Positions 37,214 through 46,189 of a stretch of 64,000 nt of DNA are shown here, piece after piece; position 1 is the first letter of the stretch; each line of letters begins with the position of its first letter. The position numbers and the translations under genes were made by a program. Below the pieces are notes generated by a model, which worked only from the letters and a program-made list of their open reading frames with translations, had not been told where the DNA came from and did no database searches. Source of the stretch: Pirellulaceae bacterium (lineage in GTDB: Bacteria; Planctomycetota; Planctomycetia; Pirellulales; Pirellulaceae); contig JAHDXO010000002.1 of NCBI GenBank assembly GCA_023382975.1, positions 230,489-294,488 on the forward strand. The letters run 5' to 3'.

Positions 37214-39100
37214 TCACAAATCGCGATCGATGCCGTTTTGGCAGTAGGGACAAGACACTAGGCCCGTGCCTCGGCATGCGGGGCAGGGCACGTAGACGAT
37301 GCGTTCCTTTCTCATGGCTTTTCCGCCGGGCAGAGGAATCGTATCGTACGCTGTCTTGCGGATTCTGCCTCGGCTGCAGCCGTTGGCGGGACACGGCGCC
37401 GAGTCTTGGCCGTTGCACTGCAAGCAGGTGCGGTCGTTCAGCACGGGCCAATTCCAGCCGTCGCCCCGCCAATCCATGTAGCGCCAACCCGAGCCGAAGC
37501 CCATTCCAACCGACGAGGTGCCGCTGCCGTCGCCCTCGTGCAACGCCGCTTCGATCCCCGAGCGCAGGCCGCTGGACAATTTCAGCCGGTCTCGGTCGAC
37601 CAGTTTCAGCAACAGCTTGACGTTGTGATCGATCTCCGGGGCGGGGCCGATCTCCCTTGCCTCCTGCCAGTGACGTACGGCCTGACTGGCGTCGCGGAAC
37701 CGGACGGCGACCAGCGCCAGATTGTTGAGACACGCCGGATCGGTCTCGTTCGTTTGGCGAGCGCGCGTGAAGTACTTGCGGGCATCCGACGGGTTCCGGT
37801 CAACGGTGGCGGCCATCAGGCCCAGATAGAAACAGGCCCGCGAGTCGTCTCGTTCGTGCAGATTGACTTGCAGCAGCTTCTTCCTGGCGTCGTCGAAGTT
37901 GCGGCCGTCGATCAAACGCTGCGCCTCACTGATCAACAAGGAGACCTGGGCCAACGGCTCCGCGGGCTCGACCGGTTCGACCGGCAGATCGACGGTCGCC
38001 GCCACCGAGGCGACCGGCTGCTCGGGCGGAGCATTGGAAGGCTGGGGTGTTGAACTGGGCGGATCGGCGGGGGGCATGCTCGGATCGACGTCGAACGGCC
38101 GGACTGGGGACCACCCCGCCCATTTGCGGGCTGCCGCGGCGCGGTGCGCACGCGGGGCTGTCTCAGCGGGTTTGGATTTCGGCTTCGCAACGGGCGGCGT
38201 TGGGATGCCTCGCGGTTCGGGGCGAGCCGGTTCCGACATGACCGCCGCAGGCGGCCACGCCGGTGGTTCGGATTGGTCGAAAGATGCGTTGGGAATCTGC
38301 GTCGGCAATTCGCTTGCTGGCGGAATCCACGGTTGGTCTTTGGCGGCTGGTTGCGATGGACCGGCGGCGGTCGGCGGCGGAACGCTCGGCGAGCCAGTCG
38401 CTACCGAAGCTGGGCGTTCGAGTTGTCTTTCGCGCTTGTTCAAGCCAGCGAAGGCAGCGATCAGCACGCCGGCCACGACTAGGCAACCGATGCCGGCGGC
38501 GATGGCCAGCGGCGCGATCTTCCACGGGACCACAGGTTCGCCAGCCTCGTCGTCGTCGAGCGCTGCCGGCGCGACGCCGGTTTCGTCCGCGCGTTGCCTC
38601 GCCGTACGCAAGCCGAGGGGCGAGGCGTGAACGCTCGGTGGACGCACAACGGCCGCACGGGGAGAAACCAATTCGGCGACGACCGGGGCTTGGACCGGGA
38701 CTCGGCGGGCCGGTGCCGGTGAAGTCGCGGGTGCTGGCGACTTGCCCGGTTTCACGGGCGCTTGCGGCCGATGTTTTGCCTCGTCGGGCGGGACGATTTC
38801 GGCGAGCGGCGGTTCCAGTGCGGCACGCAGCGCTTGGTCGTAGGCGGATTTCTTCTCAGGATTCAGCAGACACAGGCGGGCCGCCGCTAGTTCGTTCAGA
38901 ATTCGCTGGCTCAGTTCCTCCGCTTCCACGGGGCCGGTTTGGTAGTTCTTGATGAAGCCCATCTGGCGGTCGGCCGCCGTGGCGATCACATTCCGGTTCT
39001 CCTCGAACGTTTCAAGGCCCAGCAAACGATAGTGGTTCGGCGGCTGATCCTTGGGAGGAATGCCAAGCCATTGATAGTACGGATCGAACGCTTGAGTCAT
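37214..39100 (-). CDS. Planctomycete J-like/TPR membrane protein with C-terminal DnaJ-type zinc motifs
   Basis: 628 residues from ATG 39100 (GGAAAGGTGACG upstream; an in-frame GTG lies two codons earlier). Residues 1-90 are a J-domain-like module starting FDPYYQWLGIPPKDQPPNHY, with RILNELAAARLCLLNPEKKS; the HPD motif needed to stimulate DnaK is absent. A Pro/Ala-rich linker leads to one membrane segment (KIAPLAIAAGIGCLVVAGVL, about 193-217), another Pro-rich linker, a TPR-like region (ACFYLGLMAATVDRNPSDAR, then PACLNNLALVAVRF) and a C-terminal cysteine region with CLQCNG, CPANGCSRG, CPACRGTG and CPYCQNG, like the DnaJ zinc ribbon. Probably a membrane-tethered protein-binding factor. This architecture is common in planctomycetes but uncharacterised. 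Confidence 0.75.
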   Translation of the reverse strand: MTQAFDPYYQWLGIPPKDQPPNHYRLLGLETFEENRNVIATAADRQMGFIKNYQTGPVEAEELSQRILNELAAARLCLLNPEKKSAYDQALRAALEPPLAEIVPPDEAKHRPQAPVKPGKSPAPATSPAPARRVPVQAPVVAELVSPRAAVVRPPSVHASPLGLRTARQRADETGVAPAALDDDEAGEPVVPWKIAPLAIAAGIGCLVVAGVLIAAFAGLNKRERQLERPASVATGSPSVPPPTAAGPSQPAAKDQPWIPPASELPTQIPNASFDQSEPPAWPPAAVMSEPARPEPRGIPTPPVAKPKSKPAETAPRAHRAAAARKWAGWSPVRPFDVDPSMPPADPPSSTPQPSNAPPEQPVASVAATVDLPVEPVEPAEPLAQVSLLISEAQRLIDGRNFDDARKKLLQVNLHERDDSRACFYLGLMAATVDRNPSDARKYFTRARQTNETDPACLNNLALVAVRFRDASQAVRHWQEAREIGPAPEIDHNVKLLLKLVDRDRLKLSSGLRSGIEAALHEGDGSGTSSVGMGFGSGWRYMDWRGDGWNWPVLNDRTCLQCNGQDSAPCPANGCSRGRIRKTAYDTIPLPGGKAMRKERIVYVPCPACRGTGLVSCPYCQNGIDRDL

Positions 39101-39196
39101 CGTCACCTTTCCGAGCGGGCTGCTGCGGTAGCCACTCTTGCGACCTTAGCAAGCAAGGTGCTCCTACGCAATACGGGGTGGAACGACGCAACGGCC

Positions 39197-40276
39197 CTAG
39201 ATGCCACAATTCAGGACCAGTTTGCCGAACTGGGGCGAATGCGCCATACGGGCGATGGCAGTCGGCGCATCGTCCAACGCGAAAACTTGATCCACAACCG
39301 GCCGAATGCGGTGGTGGTTGACGTGATCCAACATCGCAGCAAAGTCGCGAGGCGAACCGAGCGTCGAACCGACCAGATGCAGTTGCTTCCAGAACACTTT
39401 GAACAGATCCAGTTCCGGCGGGCGGCCTGCGGTGGCGCCGTAGCTGACGATACGGGCGCCGGGAGCCGCCGCTTCGATCAGAGCGGCGTAACCACCGCCG
39501 CCGGCACCGTCGACAATCAGATCGATCGGGCCGCTCAGCTTGATCAACTCGCGCTGCCATCCGGTATTGCGGTAATCGAAACCACCCTTCGCGCCCAGGC
39601 TGACCGCGTGCTGGATCTTCCGGGGCGAAGACGAAGTGACCCAGACTTCCGCACCGACAGCCACGGCGAATTGCAGCGCGAACGTCGCCACTCCGCCGCC
39701 GATGCCGGTAATCAACACGTGCTGGGCGCGGGGCGGTTGCTCCGCGGACGGCACGGGCTCCAAATCATGGACGCCTGCTGCCTGCCCCATTTTCGGAGAC
39801 ACGCCTTGCCGCAACATGCCTTGGACGAACACCGCCCGGTACGCGGTCACTCCGGCCAGCGGCAGCGCGGCGGCTTCCTGCCAACTCAGATGGGGCGGCT
39901 TGGCGTACAACAGTTCGGCCGGGACGGCGACCGACGTCGCCAATGTGCCGTCGTCCGGCATGCCGAGAACCCGAAACGCACGGCTCTGAGCCGACGGATT
40001 GTCGCCCCAATCGATTCCGGGGAAGAAGATCACCTCGCGGCCGAGCCAGGACTCCGAGATGCCGCGGCCCACTTGCGCGACGATCCCCGAGCCGTCCGAG
40101 CCCAGGACGACGGGCGTTTTGATGCCGGGGTACAGGCCCTGAGTGATGAAGTAATCGCGGCGGTTCAAGGCCGCGGCCTTCAATTCCACGATCACCTGGC
40201 CCTCGCGCGGCTCCAGGTCTGGACGCTCCAAGCAAACCAACGGCTCACCGACACCCGCAAAAACGACCGCCTGCAT
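39197..40276 (-). CDS. Medium-chain dehydrogenase/reductase (zinc-type alcohol dehydrogenase or quinone oxidoreductase relative)
   Basis: 359 residues. The GroES-like N-terminal domain (QVIVELKAAALNRRDYFITQ, GSDGSGIVAQVGRG) is followed by the Rossmann domain with HVLITGIGGGVATFALQFA near residue 187, a nucleotide-binding GxGxxG variant, and DYRNTGW, IDLIVDGAGG. In place of the catalytic zinc Cys/His there is NRRDY, as in zinc-independent quinone oxidoreductases and YogA-like members, so NAD(P)H-dependent reduction of enones or quinones is likelier than alcohol oxidation. It stands alone between two genes on its own promoter region. Substrate unknown. Confidence 0.85.
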   Translation of the reverse strand: MQAVVFAGVGEPLVCLERPDLEPREGQVIVELKAAALNRRDYFITQGLYPGIKTPVVLGSDGSGIVAQVGRGISESWLGREVIFFPGIDWGDNPSAQSRAFRVLGMPDDGTLATSVAVPAELLYAKPPHLSWQEAAALPLAGVTAYRAVFVQGMLRQGVSPKMGQAAGVHDLEPVPSAEQPPRAQHVLITGIGGGVATFALQFAVAVGAEVWVTSSSPRKIQHAVSLGAKGGFDYRNTGWQRELIKLSGPIDLIVDGAGGGGYAALIEAAAPGARIVSYGATAGRPPELDLFKVFWKQLHLVGSTLGSPRDFAAMLDHVNHHRIRPVVDQVFALDDAPTAIARMAHSPQFGKLVLNCGI

Positions 40277-40541
40277 AGGACGTCTCCTTCCGTGTTGTTC
40301 TTCCCCTCATCGTCCTGGATCACCAAAACCGCGTCAACTTGGCCGAACCGGCGCGATTCCGGGGATTGGGGGCGACACACTGGCACAGACTGCACCTTTT
40401 GGAGGGGAGTTTGGGCCAAGAAATTCGCGTCGTCCATCCTGTTTTCCAGAAACAAGAGCCAGCGGCGTGGGTTTAACAACCCGTTGCCCTTCTGAATCGG
40501 AAGGTTTCGTGTTTCCTAAGTTTCGTAGGAGGAGTCACCCC

Positions 40542-41351
40542 ATGCAGATTCGTAAGTTCGCTACGTTTGGTGTCGCCGCCCTGTTGGCGGCTCTGTTGTT
40601 GGTTCCCAGTGCGTCGGCTCAGCCTGGCGGCCGCGGCGGCCCCGGTGGGTTCGGTGGTGGATTCGGCGGTGGCGGACTGCTCGGTCTGCTGCGGGTCGAG
40701 GCCGTGCAGAAGGAAATCGAAGCCCTCCCGGACCAGTTGGAAGCCGTTCAGAAACTGGAAGAGCAGCTTCGCGCCGACCGTCCGACCGAACGTCCGGATT
40801 TCCGCAACATGAGCGAGGAAGACCGTGAGAAGGCGTTCGCCGAAATGCGGGAACGGGCCACGAAGCAAGCGGCGACCGCCAAGGCGAAACTGGCCGAGAT
40901 CCTGTTGCCGCCCCAGATGACCCGCCTCGAACAGATCGCTCTGCAACAGCGCGGCATTCAGGCGCTGAGCGACGACGATGTGGCCGCCAAGCTGGGCATC
41001 TCCGCGGCGCAGAAAGAGAAAATCGCGAGCGTATCCGAAGAGAATCGCGCCGGCATGCGGGAACGCATGCAAGCGATCATGCAGGGCGGAAACCGCGAGA
41101 CCATGCGAGACGAGTTCGCCAAGCTCCGCAAGGAGTCGGATGACAAGGTTCTGGCCGTCCTGACCAGCGCTCAGAAAGCGAAATTCGAAGAGATGAAGGG
41201 CGAAGCGTTCGAGATGCCGGCCCAGACCTTCGGTGGACGTGGCGGACAGCCCGGCGCCGGCGGACAGCCCGGTGGCCGTGGCGGTCAGCCCGGCGCCCGC
41301 GGTGGTCAACCCGGTGGTCGCGGTCAGCGCGGCGCCCGACCCCAGAACTGA
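40542..41351 (+). CDS. Exported glycine-rich protein of Spy/LTXXQ-like type
   Basis: 269 residues. The start follows TAGGAGGAGTCACCC and begins a signal peptide (MQIRKFATFGVAALLAALLL, cleaved near ASAQPGG). A short Gly-rich stretch precedes a long helical region (about 45-230) with LTxxQ-like phrases (LGISAAQKEKIASVSEENRA, AVLTSAQKAKFEEMKGEAF) as in periplasmic Spy/CpxP relatives, which bind unfolded proteins or metals. The C-terminus is low-complexity with GGRGGQPG-type repeats (about 232-269). Planctomycetes have many such proteins; function unproven. A strong intrinsic terminator follows 70 bases later. Confidence 0.7.
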   Translation: MQIRKFATFGVAALLAALLLVPSASAQPGGRGGPGGFGGGFGGGGLLGLLRVEAVQKEIEALPDQLEAVQKLEEQLRADRPTERPDFRNMSEEDREKAFAEMRERATKQAATAKAKLAEILLPPQMTRLEQIALQQRGIQALSDDDVAAKLGISAAQKEKIASVSEENRAGMRERMQAIMQGGNRETMRDEFAKLRKESDDKVLAVLTSAQKAKFEEMKGEAFEMPAQTFGGRGGQPGAGGQPGGRGGQPGARGGQPGGRGQRGARPQN

Positions 41352-41422
41352 ACCGATGCGAAATTGCTGCCGCGGTTAGCCAGCGGGTAACACTGCTTCG
41401 CTAATTCCTAGCGGCTCGAACG

Positions 41423-41464
41423 AAAAGGCTGTCCCGGCATCCTCCCAGCCGGGCAGCCTTTTTT
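41423..41464 (+). terminator. Intrinsic terminator of the Spy-like gene
   Basis: AAAAGGCTGTCCCGGC and GCCGGGCAGCCTTTT pair over 15 positions with a bulged T, followed by TTTTTT. Classic GC stem plus T tract on the plus strand. Confidence 0.85.
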
Positions 41465-41600
41465 CGTTGATACTGGCTTCCGGTCGGATCATCCGCCGGA
41501 TTCGCATCCCTGATTCGCGGCGTGGATGGACAACCCGTCGCATGATAGACTCTATTCTGTGTCCTTGGATTGACCAATCTGGCAATTCGCGGAGTCTCCC

Positions 41601-44600
41601 ATGCAGACGAACGAGCTTTTTCGCGCGACATCCGTTTCGACGCGGATGCGTTGGGGCCTGGCAGTTCTAATCGTTGCGACGACATCGGCGGTGGACGCGG
41701 GGCCGATGGACGATGCCAAACAAATTGCTGCCTTGGCCGGCTTCCACGGAGGTTTGATCGTCCATGTGGGCTGCGGGGACGGGCAATTGACGGCGGCGCT
41801 GCGAGTGGCGGACAACTGCGTCGTGCAGGGGCTGGAATCCGATGCGGAACGAGTCGAAACGGCGCGGGGGACGATCCGTGCGAGGGGGCTTTACGGCCCC
41901 GTGTCCATCATTCATTGGAGCCAGCGAAAACTTCCCTACGTGGACAACTTGGCGACGCTGGTGGTTTGCGACGAACCCAACGCGATCGCGGTGGACGAAC
42001 TCCTCAGAATACTCCGGCCGCATGGTGCCCTGGCGATGAAACGCGACGGGAAGTGGACCGTGTCTGTCAAGCCGCCTCTGGCCGGCACCGATGACTGGCA
42101 GCAGCACTTTCGCAGCGCGGACAACAACGCGGTGGCCCAAGACCGGATCGTCGGACCTCCGCGGCGGTATCAGTGGCTGGGCGAGCCTCAATGGCAGCGG
42201 TCCCATCTGGCGATGCCGTCGATCAACAGCATGGTCTCGACCAACGGGCGTCTCTTCACGGTCGAGGATCTGGGTTCCGCCGAACACCCGGCCTTGCCGG
42301 GAAAGCAGGCGTTGGTGGCCCGCGACGCCTATAACGGGGTGGTCCTCTGGCGCGTCATGTTTTCCGATTGGCATCCGATCTACATCCGCAACAAAGAGAT
42401 GCCCGTTCAACTCCAGCGACGGCTGGCTGCCGTGGGGGATGTCGTTTACTGTACTCCCGGCTACTCGGTACCGATCACCGCCTTTTGCGCAGCAACCGGC
42501 GAGGTAATTCGCACCTACCAGGGAACGGCGGGAACGGTCGAATTCGTGGTTGACCGCGATGTCATGTTCGCTGTGACGGGCGACCAATCCGACATTTCCG
42601 AAGCGCTCGTCGATCCATCGCGATCCGCGCTCAAGACAAGTCTGTTTCGACGCGAGGCGTATGGACCGTTGATTCGACAGCCAAACGATCCCCGGAACGA
42701 GATCCAGGCGATCGACGCCGATTCAGGTAGCGAGCTGTGGAAAATCTCCGGACCCGACACGAAAGACCATGCAGGAGCGACGCTCGGAGCGGTTGGTGAC
42801 CGCGTGGTCTTCGCCACCTCGAACGAGCTCGTCTGCCTGGACCGCGCGACCGGCCGGGGACTCTGGCGCGTCCCCGCCTCCATCGTGCTGCGAGGTCCGC
42901 CGGGGATCGCCGTTTCGCTCGTGCTCTCGGATCGCGCGGCCTATCTCGCCGATTCCGAACAATTGCGGGCGTTCCGACTGGCCGACGGCCATTCGCTTTG
43001 GTCCGCCCCGGTCACGATCAATCATCACAAGCCGCCGGACGTGTTCGTGGCGGGCGGCCTGGTGTGGGCGGCGGCCTACGACGCTTCGACCGGCAAGCCG
43101 GCTCCACAACTCGGACTTCCCCGCGTGGGAGTCAACGGCTTCGATCCCGAGACGGGCAAGCCGGTCAAGCAACTCGAACAGACCATGACCGGGCCGATGG
43201 GCCACGACCGCTGTTACCGGAACCGCATTACGGAGCAGTACTACATCAATTCGGTGACGGGCGGCAGTGATTTTCTCGGGCTCGACTCCCCGGCAGAGTT
43301 CCCCAATCCCTGGATCCGCAGCACCTGCGGCATCGGTCCGCTTCCCTGCAACGGCCTGTACTACGTTGGGCCTCCGTCCTGCGCGTGCTGCAACAGCGTC
43401 ATGTTGAACGGCATGAATGCATTGGCGGCGGAGCCGGGTTTGACGAAGTCGGACCAATCGATCGACGTGTCGACCGAAGCGAAGCTCGAAAGGGGCCCGG
43501 CCTACTCGGAAGTCTCGTATCCGCGAACCCAAGATTCGGCTTCGCCCGAAGATTGGCCGGCGTACCGCTACGACAATGCCCGGACGGGGACGACAAAGTG
43601 CAAGGTTCCCGCCTCGCTGGCCAGACGCTGGGAGACGAAACTCGGCAACCGCGTCAGTGCCCCGGTGATCGCCGCCGGCATGGTCTTCGCGGCGGATATC
43701 GACAGTCACTCCGTTTGCGCGATGAACGCGACGGACGGGACGTTGGTGTGGCGGTTCACTGCCGAGGCACGAATCGACTCGCCGCCAACGTACCATCGGG
43801 GATTGGTTCTGTTCGGTTCGCGCGACGGATTCGCCTATTGCCTGCGCGCCGCGGACGGCGAGCTGGTCTGGCGGTTTTCTCCGCTCGAGCGGCGGCTGAT
43901 CTGCGCCTACGGACAGCCGGAATCAGCGTGGCCGATCTGCGGCAGCATCCTGATTCGCGACGGACTCGCGTACTTCGCTGCCGGAAGGAATTCTTTTATC
44001 GACGGCGGCATCTTCCTTTACGCGATCGATCCGCCCACCGGCCGAATCGTCCATCAGCGGCGGATCTACGGCCCATACGGCGAGAATGGTTTTCCCATCG
44101 AAAACCGGGATGTCGTGGGCGGCATGAGCATCGAGGGGTTCAAGGGGGACATCTTCATCGCCGACGATCAACTGCTCTACCTGCGGCATCAGGCCTTCCG
44201 ACCCGATCTGACGCCGGTCCCGCTCCGGGAATTGACCCAGCCGCACTTGATTCCGTCGCACGGCTTTCTCGAAGCGATTCCTCAGCATCGCTCGTTCTGG
44301 ACGATCGATACGGCGTTGCGTTATGACATCCCCACGGGACTGGGCGGCGTGCATGGCGATATCTTGGTCATGGACGGCTCGCGGTTTTTCGAAGTTCGCG
44401 GTTATCCACCCGGACGCACCGCGTCGTTCGATCCCCGAAACAGCGGCTATATGCTGTACGCGGGAACGTACGGCGTACCGACCACGGCACCGGCGGCGAA
44501 GAAAGCAGCGGCCACCGGCCGCCGAACTGCGAAGTCCGCGGTTGATGAGGCGGCGACTGCCAAACAGGCCCAGCGGAAGAAAGCACCCGCCCGATTGGCA

Positions 44601-44915
44601 GCAGCGTCGAACGTCGCGCCCTCGACCCGACTCTGGAGCAGCTTCATCCCGCTCACCGGCAAAGCGATGGTCCTGGCCGACGACGTCCTGTTCGTCGCTG
44701 GAACCCCCGTCGAATTCCCGGAGGACGATCTGGCCAAAGCCTACGAAGGTCGCATGGGCGGAGTCCTGTGGGCAGCCTCCGCGTCAACCGGCGACGCACT
44801 TGCCCGGTACACGCTCGACGCGCCGCCGGCCTGGGACGGTCTGGCCGCTACCAACGGCCTGCTCTTTCTCTCATTGTCCGACGGTCGCGTGATGTGCTTG
44901 GGACCGCAGCCGTAG
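41601..44915 (+). CDS. Exported fusion of a methyltransferase-like domain and PQQ-type beta-propellers
   Basis: 1,104 residues. A signal-peptide-like start (RMRWGLAVLIVATTSAVDAG) precedes a class I SAM-methyltransferase-like domain at about 38-160 with HVGCGDGQLTAALRVADN near residue 55 and LRPHGALAMKRDGK. From about 185 on are PQQ-type propeller blades: NGVVLWRVMFSDW, EVIRTYQGTAG, DSGSELWKISG, DRATGRGLWRVPAS, DGTLVWRFTAEARIDSPP, DGELVWRFSPLERR. A cysteine cluster CNGLYYVGPPSCACCNS near residues 583-600 interrupts the propellers and could bind heme or metal. An Ala/Lys-rich linker lies at about 965-1010. Such fusions occur in planctomycetes; neither activity is proven. It is preceded by GGAGTCTCCC and stands alone. 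Confidence 0.8.
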   Translation: MQTNELFRATSVSTRMRWGLAVLIVATTSAVDAGPMDDAKQIAALAGFHGGLIVHVGCGDGQLTAALRVADNCVVQGLESDAERVETARGTIRARGLYGPVSIIHWSQRKLPYVDNLATLVVCDEPNAIAVDELLRILRPHGALAMKRDGKWTVSVKPPLAGTDDWQQHFRSADNNAVAQDRIVGPPRRYQWLGEPQWQRSHLAMPSINSMVSTNGRLFTVEDLGSAEHPALPGKQALVARDAYNGVVLWRVMFSDWHPIYIRNKEMPVQLQRRLAAVGDVVYCTPGYSVPITAFCAATGEVIRTYQGTAGTVEFVVDRDVMFAVTGDQSDISEALVDPSRSALKTSLFRREAYGPLIRQPNDPRNEIQAIDADSGSELWKISGPDTKDHAGATLGAVGDRVVFATSNELVCLDRATGRGLWRVPASIVLRGPPGIAVSLVLSDRAAYLADSEQLRAFRLADGHSLWSAPVTINHHKPPDVFVAGGLVWAAAYDASTGKPAPQLGLPRVGVNGFDPETGKPVKQLEQTMTGPMGHDRCYRNRITEQYYINSVTGGSDFLGLDSPAEFPNPWIRSTCGIGPLPCNGLYYVGPPSCACCNSVMLNGMNALAAEPGLTKSDQSIDVSTEAKLERGPAYSEVSYPRTQDSASPEDWPAYRYDNARTGTTKCKVPASLARRWETKLGNRVSAPVIAAGMVFAADIDSHSVCAMNATDGTLVWRFTAEARIDSPPTYHRGLVLFGSRDGFAYCLRAADGELVWRFSPLERRLICAYGQPESAWPICGSILIRDGLAYFAAGRNSFIDGGIFLYAIDPPTGRIVHQRRIYGPYGENGFPIENRDVVGGMSIEGFKGDIFIADDQLLYLRHQAFRPDLTPVPLRELTQPHLIPSHGFLEAIPQHRSFWTIDTALRYDIPTGLGGVHGDILVMDGSRFFEVRGYPPGRTASFDPRNSGYMLYAGTYGVPTTAPAAKKAAATGRRTAKSAVDEAATAKQAQRKKAPARLAAASNVAPSTRLWSSFIPLTGKAMVLADDVLFVAGTPVEFPEDDLAKAYEGRMGGVLWAASASTGDALARYTLDAPPAWDGLAATNGLLFLSLSDGRVMCLGPQP

Positions 44916-44956
44916 CCTCGCGGGAACCCGGGGTGGGGTATCGTCCAGATCGACGT

Positions 44957-45856
44957 TCACCTGGTTGCCGGATTCTCGGCTGCAGGAGGCAGCGGAGTAT
45001 CCTGGGCCGAGCCGCCATGTGGACAAGTCGCCGCGGCGGGACACGCGGCACAAGTTCCTCCAGCCGCGGACTTCGGATTCGACGGGCAGTTCGCGCCGGC
45101 CGGGCACGGCTTGGCCATCGGGCAATTTGCGCCAGCCGGACATTGACCAGCCGCGGGGCACGGTTCTTGGCCGGCGGTGGCCAGCGGACATCCCGCGCAG
45201 GAACCGGCGGCGACGGGCACATCCGGGCCGCGATCCACGGCGGCTGCCGCGGCGGCTTGAGCCCCGGGAACCTCGTGGCTCTTGTGCGCCTCGTCGAAGC
45301 CGTGCTTCACGAACAGAGAAACTACGCTCCCGTGGGCTTGGATCAATGCTACCACGTGCGGATCGTCGGAAGTTTCGACCACGCGGACGCCCTTGGGCGT
45401 GTTCTTGTACTCCAGATGGATCTTGTCAGCGTGGCGGAAGATCTCGACGAACAGCGGATCGTGCATGCGGATCGGCCATTGCTCTTCCACTCGCTTGGCC
45501 ATCGCAGCGACATGCTCTTGTATCTTCGCTGCGACCTGCGGGTTATCGGATTCGGTCAGCGTCTCGACGCCATTCTCTGTCTTCTTCACCTCGCGGCGGA
45601 TCTGTTCGTGGTTTTGTAGCAGGAAGTGAAAGACGTCGCGGTCGGTTGCAAACGTGTCAACCGAGCTTCCGCCCTGGCGCGCCCAAGCCGGGCCGCGGCC
45701 GAAACCGCCTCCTTGGCCGCCTGCCCCCGCACCTCGGCCGGGACCGCCGCCTCGCCCTGCCCACGGCGGACCGCCTTGCGCCGCCAACGGGCCCGCCACG
45801 ACAGCTACCAAACTCAAACCCAACACCATTCGCCACAGACTTGTTTGCAGGTTCAT
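44957..45856 (-). CDS. Exported protein with Gly-rich N-terminus and Cys/Pro/Ala-repeat C-terminus
   Basis: 299 residues from ATG 45856 (AAGGGGAAC upstream; GTG one codon earlier possible). Signal peptide MNLQTSLWRMVLGLSLVAVV, cleaved near LAAQGG, then a Gly/Arg-rich stretch. The central part (about 65-190: VFHFLLQNHEQIRREVKKTE, QEHVAAMAKRVEEQWPIRMH, HDPLFVEIFRHADKIHLEYK) has spaced His and Glu and resembles unnamed heme- or metal-binding planctomycete proteins. The C-terminus holds about 14 cysteines in units such as CAGCPLA, CPAAGQCPAGANCPMAKPCP and a second CPAGANCP. This could bind metal ions or crosslink in the cell surface. Function unknown. Confidence 0.65.
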   Translation of the reverse strand: MNLQTSLWRMVLGLSLVAVVAGPLAAQGGPPWAGRGGGPGRGAGAGGQGGGFGRGPAWARQGGSSVDTFATDRDVFHFLLQNHEQIRREVKKTENGVETLTESDNPQVAAKIQEHVAAMAKRVEEQWPIRMHDPLFVEIFRHADKIHLEYKNTPKGVRVVETSDDPHVVALIQAHGSVVSLFVKHGFDEAHKSHEVPGAQAAAAAAVDRGPDVPVAAGSCAGCPLATAGQEPCPAAGQCPAGANCPMAKPCPAGANCPSNPKSAAGGTCAACPAAATCPHGGSAQDTPLPPAAENPATR

Positions 45857-46189
45857 CACATTGTTCCCCTTGCTCCAGATGAATAGCCCCGCCGTCTACG
45901 AGGCAAGGGCAACGCGTTCAGAAACCGTGAATCGCGTGCAATACTCGTGCCGGACTGGCCGTGCTTGCAGAGCTTCGAGCAATTCATCCCCGATCATGCT
46001 CGCCGCCGAGGCCGACTGTGGCGGAATCGCGTCCGAGACGGTGACCGAGCGTCGATGCGGGTGTAGAATATGCCACAATCCGCGTTACTGCACTGAGTAA
46101 ATTTTGCGCAGTTCGACGACAGGAAACTGGCTCGTCGTCCACCCTGGAGTTGAGGTTCTTTCTTCCCTGCTGGCACAGTCGAACCAACC
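45857..46189. other. Divergent intergenic region, 333 bases
   Basis: Lies between two divergent exported-protein genes. I see AT-richer patches around 46060-46110 (GAATATGCCACAATCC, GAGTAAATTTTGCG) that may hold the plus-strand promoter, but no convincing -35/-10 pair and no gene. Confidence 0.4.
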
